From: Plotosus lineatus
Lineage: Eukaryota; Chordata; Actinopteri; Siluriformes; Plotosidae
DNA length: 64,000 nucleotides
Reading direction: 5' to 3'
Assembly (NCBI GenBank): GCA_024760905.1
Contig: CM045731.1
Coordinates: 54,952,501-55,016,500 of the forward strand
Shown here piece by piece: positions 34,195-46,277 of the stretch. The translations under genes and the position numbers were made by a program. The stretch's first letter is position 1. The number at the start of each line of letters is the position of its first letter. Under the pieces are notes generated by a model, which saw nothing but the letters and a program-made list of their open reading frames with translations, did no database searches and was not told the origin of the DNA.

Positions 34195-34790
34195 GCTGTA
34201 ACACAAGAATTTACATTCACACTCACACCCAGGGACAATTTGGAACAACCAAATAATTCTAATGCAGTATGCATGAATTTGGAATGTGGGAGGAAAACTG
34301 GAGTACCTGGAGGAAACCCACACGGGCATGAGAGGAACATTTCATTCCCTTGCCAAGCCCAAGACTCAAACCCCTCTAACTGTCTGTCTTCCTTACAGCT
34401 TTTTCCCTTTTTCTCGGGAGTCGCCACAGCGAATCATCTGATTCGCACGTTTGATTTGGCAGAGTTTTTTTTTTTACGTTGGATGCCTTTCCTGTCACAA
34501 CCCTTTATAGCAAGGGACAGAAACACGCTGACAACTTTGCAGCCTACTCTTTACGAAAGTCAGCAATGGTTCTTTTACATGCCTCTCACCATAGACAGTG
34601 AGAGACATGGCCCGCCTTTGATAACCCAGTTCGCTGCACTGGGGGGGACAGTGACAACCTTGTGGAGAGTGGGACTCGAACCCCCAACCTTTGGATCAGC
34701 GATCCAGCGCCCTATACCACTAAACCACCACTACCCCACTCAAACCCTCTAACTGTGAGTCAGAAATGCTAACCACCATGCCACCTGACA
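34195..34790 (-). repeat. SINE family 2 copy, interrupted by SINE family 1
   Basis: Left part to 34383 (GGGAGGAAAACTGGAGTACC, GGAAACCCACACGGGCATG), right part from 34757 (GTCAGAAATGCTAACCACC). Confidence 0.8.
34384..34737 (-). mobile_element. SINE family 1, RTE-type tail, second copy
   Basis: Minus strand: Box B GGGTTCGAGTCCCA, core, then RTE 5' UTR and RTE 3' terminus (GCGACTCCCGAG). Flanking duplication ACTCAAACCCCTCTAACTGT (34364-34383) / ACTCAAACCCTCTAACTGT (34738-34756). Confidence 0.92.
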
Positions 34791-35185
34791 AAATATTGAT
34801 TATATTCTATTTCATAAACTGTATAGGTTTGCACGGGTACTCCTCCAGTTTACAATCGACATTGTTGCAACGTAGTTTTAACAGTTTAACAGTGAAAGTA
34901 CAGGCTTACGAAGTATAAAGAATTCAAACACTTCCTATTATCTGTACATATCCCTCACTGTTATAAAGAACAGACACCTTATTGCTGTAACTGACAAATC
35001 AGAAGTAAGCATTAAAATGAGACATGAAATATTTTTCTTTATATGTACACACACACACACACACACATACACATACAACCTAAACTTTACTTCTGTCTCT
35101 GTAAATGATTCCATGTTCTACGAGCTGCTTAGAAATGCCTGCAAACTCACTACCAAGCAATTTACCTGGTGCATCAAATTTTAGG

Positions 35186-35350
35186 GCAGCCGTAGCCGAA
35201 AGGTTAGACAAGCAGCTTTGGTACGAAAACGTCATTGGTTCAATTCCCAAACCAGCAAGATAAGTACATGGTGGTAGGAGGAGTGAGCAAGGAACCTTAT
35301 CCCGCAACTGCTCTTCGGGTGCCACAATGCGTGTAACAGCCCATTGTGCC

Positions 35351-35393
<43 letters not shown>

Positions 35394-35399
35394 CGTGCA

Positions 35400-35430
<31 letters not shown>

Positions 35431-35522
35431 TCACTGTGTACATGTAGGTGTGTGCTCATTTTGCATGGGTTAAATGCTGAGGAAATAAGTTTCCTTATGG
35501 GATTAATACAGTATATCAAAAA
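35186..35522 (+). mobile_element. tRNA-headed SINE, family 3, expanded by (TG)n
   Basis: GCAGCCGTAGCCGAAAGGTT head, TTGGTTCAATTCCC Box B, GAACCTTATCCCGCAACTGC, an internal TG/CG repeat at 35349-35432, then CTTATGGGATTAATACAGTA tail. Confidence 0.8.
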
Positions 35523-35749
35523 ATAAACATCAGCTCAGTCAGATTTTTTGCTTCTGAATTCAGATTCGAGGTTCATATTCAGAAATGCAATAATATATCA
35601 GCTCTCTGTCATTTAGAACAGTTCAAGGCAGTGGAGCACATGTCTATCTCTCCTTATACAACTTATCATCTAATTGTCAAGCTCAAACCCAGAAGGTGTT
35701 CAATTGTGCACTGACCCAAAAGTAATGTATTTACAGCTTTGCTAGCATG

Positions 35750-35750
<1 letters not shown>

Positions 35751-35846
<96 letters not shown>

Positions 35847-35868
35847 TGTGCGTGTGTGTGTGTGTGTG
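35751..35868. repeat. (TG)n microsatellite
   Basis: About 118 bp of TG. Confidence 0.97.
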
Positions 35869-36062
35869 TAGGGGGGGTGTTTACATGTTTGTATGTATGG
35901 GTGCATGTCTGAAGTAATTCCATAAATTAATTTTTTTGGTTTTTGTTCCATTGCATTATAATACAATAGTTTTTGATTAACTCAGGGTCTCTGCTTCTTG
36001 TAAAGCTGCAGTGGATGTGTAGTTCTGTTCTTACAGAATCAACACTTTTTCCTTGTTTTAGC

Positions 36063-36070
36063 TCTCACAC

Positions 36071-36149
<79 letters not shown>
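36063..36149. repeat. (CA)n microsatellite
   Basis: About 87 bp of CA, about 200 bp from the opposite-phase TG tract at 35751-35868. Confidence 0.97.
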
Positions 36150-36150
<1 letters not shown>

Positions 36151-36957
36151 TAATTATATTCTAATAAAACTGTTTATTAAGCTCTTTATGAACTCCATCA
36201 GGTGTGTTAGTGGAGAGCAACTATTTCTGTTGAGTTACTGAATTGGCCCACACGAATACTCTTCAAGGATTGATTCGTCTGTGTCACCCAGAGTGCTCTG
36301 AAGCAATTTGTGAAGATAAGACAGTGGTCCACATAAAAAAACAAGTCTTTTTTCACGATTCACTAACACACAATGGTAGAGAGTACATATGTACATATGG
36401 TAGAGTATATATGTATATACAGCTCTAAGTTGGTTCCCCGCCCTGGGTGAGGAACCAGTTAAAGCTGGTTAGTCTAGGGAGCTGGTGGTCATCAGTACTT
36501 TCCACAGGAAAAACAACTCGACAGTATCTAGGCGCACGATGCTGACTCAGCAGTTCTAGATGTTCTTAGCGGCTGAACTATATCAAAAACGAAGCTACAA
36601 AGTTTCACAGAAGAAGGACGGACAAGACACTGTCCTCTCAGAATAAGAAGAAACATTCACACTAGAAATCACACACATGATTGTTAGAAAAGTATTTGAC
36701 CTGTAATCTTTCATATAGAAACAACTAAAAACTTCACAGCAGAATGATTAAGAACATTTTCTCTTTAATTCCATACTCTTGTTATACATTATATTAGTCC
36801 TATCATTTAATGTCTTGTCTTTTCTGCTTTAATTGTATTTTTTATTCAAAGAAATATAATAATAAAATACCTGTATAGTGTTGGAAATTATTATACTTAT
36901 TTCAGGATATTATACTTTACTTTACTATACGCATATTTATATAATATTTCCTTTACT
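36150..36957. other. Non-coding interval
   Basis: No gene or named repeat recognised; becomes AT-rich to the right. Confidence 0.4.
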
Positions 36958-37172
36958 TCATATATATTTTGTATATATATATTCATATATATATATATAT
37001 ATATATTTTATATATATATCATATATATCTTCATATATATATTTATATACTATTCATATATATATTTCATTACAATATTCATATATATATTTATATATAT
37101 ATTTTATATATATATCATATATATCTTCATATATATATTTATATACTATTCATATATATATTTCATTACTTC
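36958..37172. repeat. AT-rich tandem repeat with an ~100-bp duplicated block
   Basis: TATATAT runs in which 36987-37075 and 37089-37165 are near-identical copies. A long frame through it is an artefact. Confidence 0.85.
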
Positions 37173-37179
37173 ATATATA

Positions 37180-38257
37180 ACACAAACAGCTGCCACCTCC
37201 AGAAGTTCTCGGACGACTCCGCCATCGTGGGCCGTGTGTCAGAGGGGAACGAGCTGGAGTACCGGTCGGTCATCGTCGACTTCGTGGACTGGTGTGAGCG
37301 CAACCACCTGTGCTTGAACACTAGGAAGACGAAGGAGATGGTGGTCGACTTCAGGAGAAACACTCAAACACACACACACACACATTTACTAGTGAACATC
37401 CAGGGACAGGACATTGAGACAGTGGACAGTTTCAAGTACCTGGGTGTTCACCTTAACAATAAACTGGACTGGTCCCACAACACCAACGCCCTGTACAAGA
37501 AGGGCCAGAGTCGCCTCCACCTTCTGAGGAGACTCGGGTCCTTCGGCATATGCAGACCTCTGCTCAGGACATTTTATGACTCTGTGGTAGCCTCTGCAAT
37601 CCTCTGCGCTGCCATCTGCTGGGCCCCGGGCAGCACAGAGCGGGACAGAAAGAGACTGAACAAGCTGGTCAGGAGGGCCAGCTCTGTCCTCGGCTGCCCA
37701 CTGGACTCTGTGGAGGAGGTGAGTGAGAGGAGGATGGTAGCAAAGCTCACATCCATCCTGTTCAACAGCTCTCACCCACTGCACCAGACTGTCGAGGAGC
37801 TAAGCAGCTCCTTCAGTGGGACGACTGAGGCATCCTCAGTGCAGGAAGGAGCGCTACCGCAGGTCGTTCATTCCCACCGCTATCAGACTGTACAACGCCA
37901 CTTTGTAACTGTCTGTGAAAATACCGGTTATGTGCAATAAAAACCCCCGCGCACTTTAATCAACCACATCTACCCCACTGACTGTCAACCATATCAACCC
38001 ATCTACTCTGCACTCAGATACATTACACTTTAATATAGGCCAATCTATAAAGTTGCTCCATTCTTTTCTTTTATTGTTTAGTAATTTATACTATTTATGT
38101 ATCTATTTATTTATTTACTTATATATGTATGTGTGTATGTTCGTACTTGTATCTATTTTTGCACCCCCTACTGATAGTACCTCAAGAGCCTGTAACAGTG
38201 AATTTCTCCATTGTGAGATTAATAAAGCTGTATCTTATCTTATCTTATCTTATCTTT
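37180..38257 (+). pseudogene. Rex1/L2-type LINE, 3' half of the RT frame
   Basis: 5'-truncated. Frame encodes KFSDDSAIVG (the F-DD catalytic motif), DWCERNHLCLNTRKTKEMVV, FKYLGVHLNNKLDWS, LRRLGSFGICRPLLR. A frameshift near 37845 moves the final RYRRSFIPTAIRLYNATL into another frame. Ends in a 3' UTR and a (TATCT)n tail at 38229-38257. Confidence 0.87.
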
Positions 38258-38380
38258 TATTTTCTAAATGTCCTTGTTGACTTCTATACTATTTTATTCT
38301 ACTGCATCATATAACATTGATCCATATTAAATTTTAATCCTTTTCTATCCTACTATATTCACATCCGTCTCACATTAGAG

Positions 38381-38649
38381 CAGGGGTGTCGTGCCACAAA
38401 GGGCCATGTGGCTGCAGGTTTTTGTTTCAACCAAGCAGCAGCACACCTGACTTGGCTCATTTAAATAACTGATAAGAGTCTTCAGGCAGTTGATTGGTCA
38501 ATCTGTGTGATCTGTCCAGAGACTGACCAATCAACTGCCTGAAGACTCTTATCAGTTGTTTAAATGAGCCAAGTCAGGTGTGCTGCTGCTTGGTTGAAAC
38601 AAAAACCTGCAGCCACATGGCCCTTTGTGGCACGAGTTTGACACCCCTG
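38381..38649. mobile_element. Foldback hAT-type MITE
   Basis: 269 bp palindrome-like element with ends CAGGGGTGTC and complement; perfect 8-bp duplication CATTAGAG at 38373-38380 and 38650-38657. The left arm lacks six bases present in the right arm. Confidence 0.92.
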
Positions 38650-38767
38650 CATTAGAGTGTTGTTTATTTTATAAACTTACACTGGGTTTTGACAATGTTT
38701 TATAATTTTTTTTATCTTTATCTTTAATTTTTCACAGCTTTCCCCTGTCCTGTTTTACTTCATAATC

Positions 38768-41700
38768 TTCTTCTTCTTTTCCTTTCAGCTGTTCCCTTCA
38801 GGGGTCACCACAGCGAATGATCTGCCTCCATCTCACTCTATCCTCTGCATCTTCTACTCTTATGCCAACTACCTTCATGTTCTCCTTCACTACATCCTTA
38901 AATCTTCTCTTTGGTCTTCCTCTAGGCTTTCTGCTAGTTCCAGCCTCAGTATCCTACTACCAATATACTCACTATCCCTCCTCTCCATGTCCAAACCATC
39001 TCAATCTAGCCCCTCTGACTTTGTCTCTAAAACATCTTCCATGTGCAGTCCCTCTGATGTACTCATTCCTGATCCGATCCATCCTCGTTACTCCCAAAGA
39101 GAACCTCAACATTTTCATCTCTGCTACCTCCAGCTCTGCCTCCTGTCTTTTCCTCAGTGCCATTGTTTCTAAACCATACAACATCGCTGACCTCATCACC
39201 GTCTTGTACACTTTTCCTTTCATTCTTGCCGATATCTTCCTATCACACATCACACCGGACACTTTTCTGCAACCATTCCAACCTACCTGCACATGCTTCT
39301 TCACCTCTTTTTCACACTCTCCATTGCTCTGTATTGTTGAGCCTAGGTACTTAAAATCCTCCACCTTCTTTATCTCTGCTCCCTTGAACCTCACCGTTCT
39401 GTTCATCTTACTGAGACTAACCATCATTCCTCTCCTTTCCAGGGCATACCTCCACCTCTCTAGGTTTTCCAGCACTTGTTCTCGGCTCTCACTACAGATC
39501 ACAATGTCATCCGCAAACATCATAGTACATGGAGATTCTTGTCTAACCTTGTCTGTCAGCCTGTCCATCACCATCGCAAACAAGAAGGGGCTCAGAGCTG
39601 ATCCTCGATGCGGTCCCACCTCCACCTTGAATTCTTCGGTCACACCGACAGCACACTTCACCACTGTCTTACATCTCTCATACATGTCATGCACCACCCT
39701 AGCATACTTCTCCGCCACTCCAGACTTCCTCATGCAATACCACAGTTCCTCTCTTGGCACACTGTCATATGCTTTCTCCAGATCCACAATAGCACAATGC
39801 AGCTCCCTCTGACCTTCTCTGTACTTCTCTATTAACATCCTCAAAGCAAACACTGCATCTGTGGAGCTGTCTTGCCATGAAAAAAAACTGTTGTTTACAA
39901 ATGCTGGCCTCTGCCCTTAGTCTATCTTCCACTATTCTTTCCCATAATTTTATCGTATGGCTCATCAACTTTATCCCTCTGTTGTTACCACAATTGTGCA
40001 TGTCTCCCTTGTTCTTAAAAATGGACACATGCACACTTCTCCTCCATTCCTCCGGCATCTGCTCATGCTCTAAGAGCTTGTTGAACGTTCTCGTCAGAAA
40101 ATCTACTGCTGCCTTGCCTAGACACTTCCATACCTCCACCGGTATGTCATCAGGACCAACTGCCTTTCCACTCTTCATCTGCTTCAATGCCCTCCTCACT
40201 TCACCCTGACTAATCTTTGCTACTTACAAGAGTACTCTTTTTTTCTCTCTCATTTTCCTCATTCATCAACTCTTCAAAGTATGTTTTCCATCCTCCCAGA
40301 ATGCCTCTATCATCAGTCAATACATTTCCCACTCTGTCCTTAATCACTCTAACTTGCTGCATGTCCTTACCATCTCTATTTCTCTGCTGTACCAACCTCT
40401 ATAAATCATTTTCTCCCTCCTTACTGCCCAACCTGTCATACAAGTCATCATACGCCCTCTGTTTGGCCTTTGACACCTCTACCTTCGCCTTACGCTGTGT
40501 CTCCCTGTACTCCTGTTTACTCTCTTTGGTTCTCTCTATATCCCGCTTCTTCTTAGCTAACCGCTTCCTTTGTACACATTCCTGCATTTCCTCATTCCAC
40601 CACCAAGTCTCTTTATCGACTCTCCTTCCAGAGGACACACCTCCTATACAGGAGAGTACAGAGGTACTCTCCTACCTGTCTCCCTGATCACATTAGCTGT
40701 AGTTGTCCAGTCATCTGGAAGCACTTCCTGACCAACCAAAGCCTGTTTCAACTCCTTCTTGAAGACAACACGACCCTCTTCCTTTTTCAGCTTACACCAC
40801 TTTGTCTTCTGATCTGCCTTTGCCTTCATCACCTTCCTCACCATCAGCATCGTCCTGCACACCACCATCCTATGCTGTTTGGCAACATTCTCACCCACTA
40901 CTACTTTGCAGTCACTGACTCCCTTCAAATTACATCGCCTACACAAGATGTAGTCTACCTGTGTTCTCCTACCTCCGCTTTTATAAGTATGCTCCTGTCT
41001 CTTCTGGAAGAAAGTATTCACCACAGCCATTTTCATCCTTTTTGCAAAATCTATCAACATCTGTCCTTCTGTGTTCCTGTCCTGGATACCAAACCTAGCC
41101 ATCACTTCCTCATCCCCTCTGTTGCCTGCACCATTATGTCCATTGAAGTCTGCACCAATGACCACTCTTTCAACTTTGGGGGTACTCTGCATCCCTTCAT
41201 CTAACTTACTCCAGAATCGCCCCTTCTCTTCTAGCTCACATCCTGCCTGTGGGGCATAAGCACTAACAACATTGAACATCACACCTTTAATTTCTAACTT
41301 GAGAGTCATCACTTTGTCTGACACGTTTTCCCTTCTGGAACATTCCTGACAAACCCCTCCTTCAAGATGACTCCTACTCCATTTCTTTTCCCATCCACAC
41401 CATGATGAAACAGCTTAAACCCTGCTCCTAAGCTTCCATTCTTGCTACCTTTCCACCTGGTCTCCTGAACACACAGTATTTCCACCTTCCTCCTCTGCAT
41501 CATGTCAGCCAGCTCTCTACCTTTTCCTGTCATAGTTCCAACATTCAAAGTCCCTACTTTCAGTCTTAGACTCATGCCTTTCCTCTTCTCTCTCCACCTA
41601 CGGACATGGCGCCAGCCTCTCCTTTTTCGACCAACAGTTGTCCAATTTCCACTAGCACCCAGTTGGTTAACCGCACTGATGACGGTCATTGTTAACCCAG

Positions 41701-41863
41701 GCCTCGACCGATCCGGTATGGATTTAGTTTTTGATCATTTGCAGAACAATTTTGGCACAAGTTTTAGCTCAGATGCCCTTCCTGTCGTAACCCTTTGCAT
41801 TTATTCGTTGGGACTGATGGGAGGGTGAACAGTGGCTTGTGCCCATCCTCACGGCTGCATTGA
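38768..41863 (-). pseudogene. RTE-type LINE, copy D, full length with several frameshifts
   Basis: About 3.1 kb from the 5' terminus (41863) to the (GAA)n tail (38768), flanked by TTTACTTCATAATC at 38754-38767 and 41864-41877. Minus frames 41309-41689, 40644-41324 (endonuclease), 40399-40638, 40210-40395, 39765-40199 and 38972-39853 (RT with MFADDIVIC and YLGSTIQSNGE) are pieces of one protein broken by indels. Confidence 0.92.
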
Positions 41864-41993
41864 TTTACTTCATAATCATTCTTTGTTTTTATTCTGCACA
41901 TCTATTCTTCAAGAAGTTTTGTTTTTGTTCAAATTATTCCTGTAATTATTTATAAACATTTTGCGAGAAATATAGTTAATACTTTTTCTACTC

Positions 41994-42009
41994 TTCTTCT
42001 CCTTCTTCT

Positions 42010-42074
<65 letters not shown>
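41994..42074. repeat. (CTT)n followed by (ATT)n
   Basis: Two adjoining trinucleotide runs. Confidence 0.93.
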
Positions 42075-42077
<3 letters not shown>

Positions 42078-43214
42078 TATAAATGTTCTATTCGAATCTA
42101 TCCTAAATTATGACCTTGATTTCAGTACAAATCTAACATAAAGATAATTATTTCTGCTCATTTATTTTTCAGGGAAAGAGTTGAAGGAGTATGGCTGGAC
42201 TCTTGGTTGATTTGTAATCCAACGGATGTGCACTTGTTTGCATGAGTGATGCAAGGATTGAAATACCTTTTATACTTTACCTTCACTTTTTGCCTCTACT
42301 ATAAGTACAGTGTCCCACTAAAAGTCATGGGTGTGAGTGTGTGGCTATTAGCGTGTGTGCTAAAGTGTCAGTATCATTATCATCTGTAGCGTAAATATTT
42401 GCTTCAGGTTGAAGGAAAAATAAGTGACTTGTGCATAACATCATACTGTTGTGGAACTGCAATGACTCTCCATAAACAGTGTTTATTGTCATGTAAAGCA
42501 GGTGTAATGAGTTATTTCAAGTAGGTCATTTAAACAGAGCCATTGGACAGAGTCAGGCACTGAATATTTTTACTCCATTTCAGCTGAATCTTTACCTGCT
42601 TTCATGACCACTTATTTTTGTTTAATTCTAATTTACTGCATGTGTCCTAATTATTATTATTATCATTAGAAACCACTGTCATAGTATCACTGTACTTCAA
42701 GTCTGTAACAGTCGATGAAATTTACTTTGGTCAGTGAAGTCATAATATCTGACATGGCCATGACCTTTGCTCTCATTTCACATTAACAAACTAAGGCTCA
42801 TTTGAATATGGTTAGCCAAGGCAAGCGGTTTATAACTGCATGCCAAAGTGAGCTGTAGTTTAGCATTGGAGCCTAATGTGACTTGTCCTGGATGACTACA
42901 GCTACAAACTCAGTGAACTTGGCTGTTTTAAAGAGCAGTCGGTGCATCATTTACCACAGTGCTGTAATCATAAAGCACTGAACACACTTCTACTTAACTT
43001 ACCACTTCAGGATTTAGAGAAAAACATTCAAGCTGATTATTGAATTTTTTTTTTAATAAAAAAGCTAATTTTTTTTCCTGAAGGGAAACATATACATGTG
43101 AACAATCACAGAGTTGACTACTTTACACAAGTATTAATTTATCTTATTGGACAGACAAATTTCAGACACCGTTTCAGTCTTGTAAACGAGGCTGTGATTC
43201 ATTTTATGTTCAAC
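42075..43214. other. Gene-free interval with a weak candidate terminal exon
   Basis: At 42173-42245 (+), after TTTATTTTTCAG, 24 codons (ERVEGVWLDSWLICNP ...) end in TGA. Its phase fits the candidate exon at 28074-28175, but nothing else supports it. The rest is AT-rich non-coding DNA. Confidence 0.25.
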
Positions 43215-43525
43215 ATTCATTAATTTTCTGAACCGCTTAATCCTAATCGGGGTCGCAGAGAGATCTCATCCGACTTTGGGCAAGGGCAGAGTACACCCTG
43301 GACAGCTCACCAGATCATTGCAGGGCAGAAACATGCTGACGGCTATGCAGCTCCTCTTGATGAAAGCCAGCAATGGGTCTTATAGCTGAACCTCTAACCA
43401 CAGGTAGTCAGAGACATGGCCGGCGTTTGATAACCCAGTTAGCTGCACTGGGGGAACAACAGTGACAACTCGGGGCTTGAACCCTCGGCCTTAGGATCAG
43501 TAATCCAGCTCCAGACCACAACCTT
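43215..43525 (-). mobile_element. SINE family 1, L2-like tail
   Basis: AATTTTCTGAACCGCTTAAT tail, ACACCCTGGACAGCTCACCA, GATAACCCAGTTAGCTGCAC core, GGGGCTTGAACCC Box B region. Confidence 0.82.
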
Positions 43526-44124
43526 AATTTTCTATTTGTCTCATTAATTTTAAGAGAGTGAAAAAAGACATAGTCAGATAGCAAGTGTTTATAGTACCCA
43601 TAATATAGCTTTTATGATTAGCAGGCATAATAAATTTCCATGACTCAACTTTGAATGTATCCATAAACAAATGAGATATATTTTCAACAAAATTCTTCAG
43701 ATGTTACTCACTGATAAATTCCCTGTGGTTTTAAAGGAATAATAATGAACTTCATGTTGATTGTTTTTTTTTATATAGTGGCATGCCTTCAGTTCGATTG
43801 TTCCATATGCAATTCAATTGTAAAGATTTTTACCACCCCCAGATTAATTAGAATCATATCAGAAATGTATAGCTAAACAAATTAATTGGCATTTTAAAAG
43901 AAAAATTGGATGGCAAAAATCAGACAAAACCTGTGCATGATTACACACATAATTAAAGCAAATAAAGCTGATGAACACTATTATGACAAAGAGTAAAAAA
44001 TATATTGCAATTTGCACATGGGATTGCTTGTCATTTTATTAATTTATCAGAATATAGGATTACACAGAAATGTGATCTGCATATGAGCAAATGGCATGAA
44101 TGTAGGTCATCTATGTTATATCTA
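43526..44124. other. AT-rich non-coding interval
   Basis: No gene or named repeat recognised. Confidence 0.45.
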
Positions 44125-44180
44125 TATGATATTTTATGGTCTTCTTCTTCTTCTTCTTCTTTTCCTTTCGGCTTTTCCCT

Positions 44181-46277
44181 TCAGGGGTCGCCACAGCGAA
44201 TCATCTGCCTCCATCTCACCCTATCCTTTGCATCTTCTTCTCTTACACCAACGACCTTCATGTCCTCCTTTACCACATCCATGAATCGTCTCTTTGGTCT
44301 TCCTCTAGGCCTTTTGCCTGGTAGTTCCAGCCTCAGCATCCTATTACCAATATACTCACTATCCCTCCTCTGTACATGTCCAAACCATCTCAATCTAGCC
44401 TCTCTGACTTTGTCTCCAAAACGTCTTACATGTGCTGTCCCTCTGACGTGCTCATTCCTAATCCTATCCATCCTCGTTACTCCCAAAGAGAACCTCAACA
44501 TTTTCATCTCTGCTACCTCCAACTCTGCCTCCTGTCTTTTCCCCAGGGCCACTGTTTCTAACCCATACAGCATCGTTGGCCTCAACACCGTCTTGTACAC
44601 TTTTCCTTTCATTTTTGCCGATACCCTCCTATCACACATCACACCGGACACTTTTCTCCAACCTTTCCAACCTGCCTGCACACGCTTCTTCACCTCTTTT
44701 CCACACTCTCCATTGCTCTGGATTGTTGAGCCTAAGTACTTAAAATCCTCCACCTTTCTTATCTCTGCTCCCTGTAATCTCACCGTTCCTCTTTGGTCCT
44801 TGGCATTCATGCACATGTATTCTGTCTTACTGAGGCTAATCTTCATTCCCCTCCTTTCCAGGGCATACCTCCACCTCTCTAGATTTTCCTGCACTTGTTC
44901 TCTGCTCTCACTACAGATTACAATGTCATCTGCAAACATCATAGTCCATGGGGAATCTTGTCTAACCTCGTCTGTCAGCCTGTCCATCACCATAGTGAAC
45001 AAGAAGGGGCTGAGAGCTGACCCTTGATGCAGTCCCACCTCCACCTTGAACTCTTCTGTCACACCGACAGCACACCTCACCACTGTCTTACATCTCTCAT
45101 ACATGTCCTGCACCACTCTAACATACTTCTCTGCCACTCCAGACTTCCTCATGCAATACCACAGTTCTTCTCTCGGCACCCTGTCATATGCTTTCTCCAG
45201 ATCCACAAAGGCACAATGCAGCTCCGTCTGACCTTCTCTGTACTTCTCCATTAACATCCTCAAGGCAAACACTGCATCTGTGGTGCTCTTTCTGGGCATG
45301 AAACCAAACTGTTGTTCACAAATGCTGACTTCTGCCCTTAGTCTAGCTTCCACTATTCTTTCCCATAACTTCATCATATGGCTCATCAACTTTATCCCTC
45401 TGTAGTTGCCACAACTCTGCACGTCTCCCTTGTTCTTAAAAATGGGCACCAGCACACTTCTCCTCCATTCCTCTGGCATCCTCTCACTCTCTAAGACCTT
45501 GTTAAATGTTCTTGTCAGAAAATCTACTGCTACCTCTCCTAGACACTTCCATACCTCCACCGGTATGTCATCAGGACCAACTGCCTTTCCATTCTTCATC
45601 CTCTTCAATGCCCTCCTCACTTCACCCTTACTAATCTTTGCTACTTCCTGGTCCTCAACAGTCACCTCTTCTACTCTTTTTTCTCTCTCATTTTCCTCAT
45701 TCATCAGCTCTTCAAAGTACTCTTTCCATCTTGCCAGCACACTTCTGTCATCAGTCAATACATTTCCCTCTCTGTCCTTTATCAATCTAACTTGCTGCAC
45801 GTCCTTCCCATCTCTATTTCTCTGCTGTGCCAACCTGTATAAATCATTTTCTCCCTCCTTACTTTCCAACCGAGCATACAAGTCATCAAATGCACTCTGT
45901 TTGGCCTTTGACACTGCTACCTTTGCCTTACGCTGTGTCTCCCTGTACTCCTGTTTACTCTCTTCGGTTTTGTCAATGTCCCACTTCTTCTTAGCTAATC
46001 TCTTCCTTTGTACACACTCCTGCACTTCCTCATTCCACCACCAAGTCTCCTTATCTACTTTCCTTCTAGATGACACACCAAGTATTCTCCTACCTGTCTC
46101 CCTGATCACATTCGCTGTAGTTGTCCAGTCATCTGGAAGCACTTCCTGACCACCCAAAGCCTGTTTCAACTCCTCCTTGAAGACAACCCGACACTCTTCC
46201 TTTTCAACTTCCACCACTTTGTCTTCTGCTCTGCCTTTGCCTTCTTCACCTTCCTCACCATCAGCATCATCCTGCAC
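44181..46277 (-). CDS. RTE LINE reverse transcriptase part (copy E)
   Basis: 698 codons; true homology starts at about EECRVVFKEELKQ. RT blocks in order: KNKGDVQSCGNYRGIKLMSH, FMPRKSTTDAVFALRM, FVDLEKAYDRVPREELW, HQGSALSPFLF, TMMFADDIVICSES (catalytic FADD), FKYLGSTIQSNGE, then the C-terminal RWFGHVQRRDSEYIG and GRPKRRFMDVVKEDMK. No internal stop. Likely the second part of one ~1,000-residue polyprotein. Confidence 0.9.
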   Translation of the reverse strand: MQDDADGEEGEEGKGRAEDKVVEVEKEECRVVFKEELKQALGGQEVLPDDWTTTANVIRETGRRILGVSSRRKVDKETWWWNEEVQECVQRKRLAKKKWDIDKTEESKQEYRETQRKAKVAVSKAKQSAFDDLYARLESKEGENDLYRLAQQRNRDGKDVQQVRLIKDREGNVLTDDRSVLARWKEYFEELMNEENEREKRVEEVTVEDQEVAKISKGEVRRALKRMKNGKAVGPDDIPVEVWKCLGEVAVDFLTRTFNKVLESERMPEEWRRSVLVPIFKNKGDVQSCGNYRGIKLMSHMMKLWERIVEARLRAEVSICEQQFGFMPRKSTTDAVFALRMLMEKYREGQTELHCAFVDLEKAYDRVPREELWYCMRKSGVAEKYVRVVQDMYERCKTVVRCAVGVTEEFKVEVGLHQGSALSPFLFTMVMDRLTDEVRQDSPWTMMFADDIVICSESREQVQENLERWRYALERRGMKISLSKTEYMCMNAKDQRGTVRLQGAEIRKVEDFKYLGSTIQSNGECGKEVKKRVQAGWKGWRKVSGVMCDRRVSAKMKGKVYKTVLRPTMLYGLETVALGKRQEAELEVAEMKMLRFSLGVTRMDRIRNEHVRGTAHVRRFGDKVREARLRWFGHVQRRDSEYIGNRMLRLELPGKRPRGRPKRRFMDVVKEDMKVVGVREEDAKDRVRWRQMIRCGDP

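Noticed and set aside
35349..36149. Paired TG and CA tracts as a designed foldback
   Set aside because: Complementary simple repeats (35751-35868 and 36063-36149) can pair, but both are ordinary microsatellites with unrelated flanks.
36969..37940. 323-codon open frame
   Set aside because: The first third is read through AT microsatellites (YIYIYI); only the part after about 37190 is a LINE RT fragment, annotated as such.
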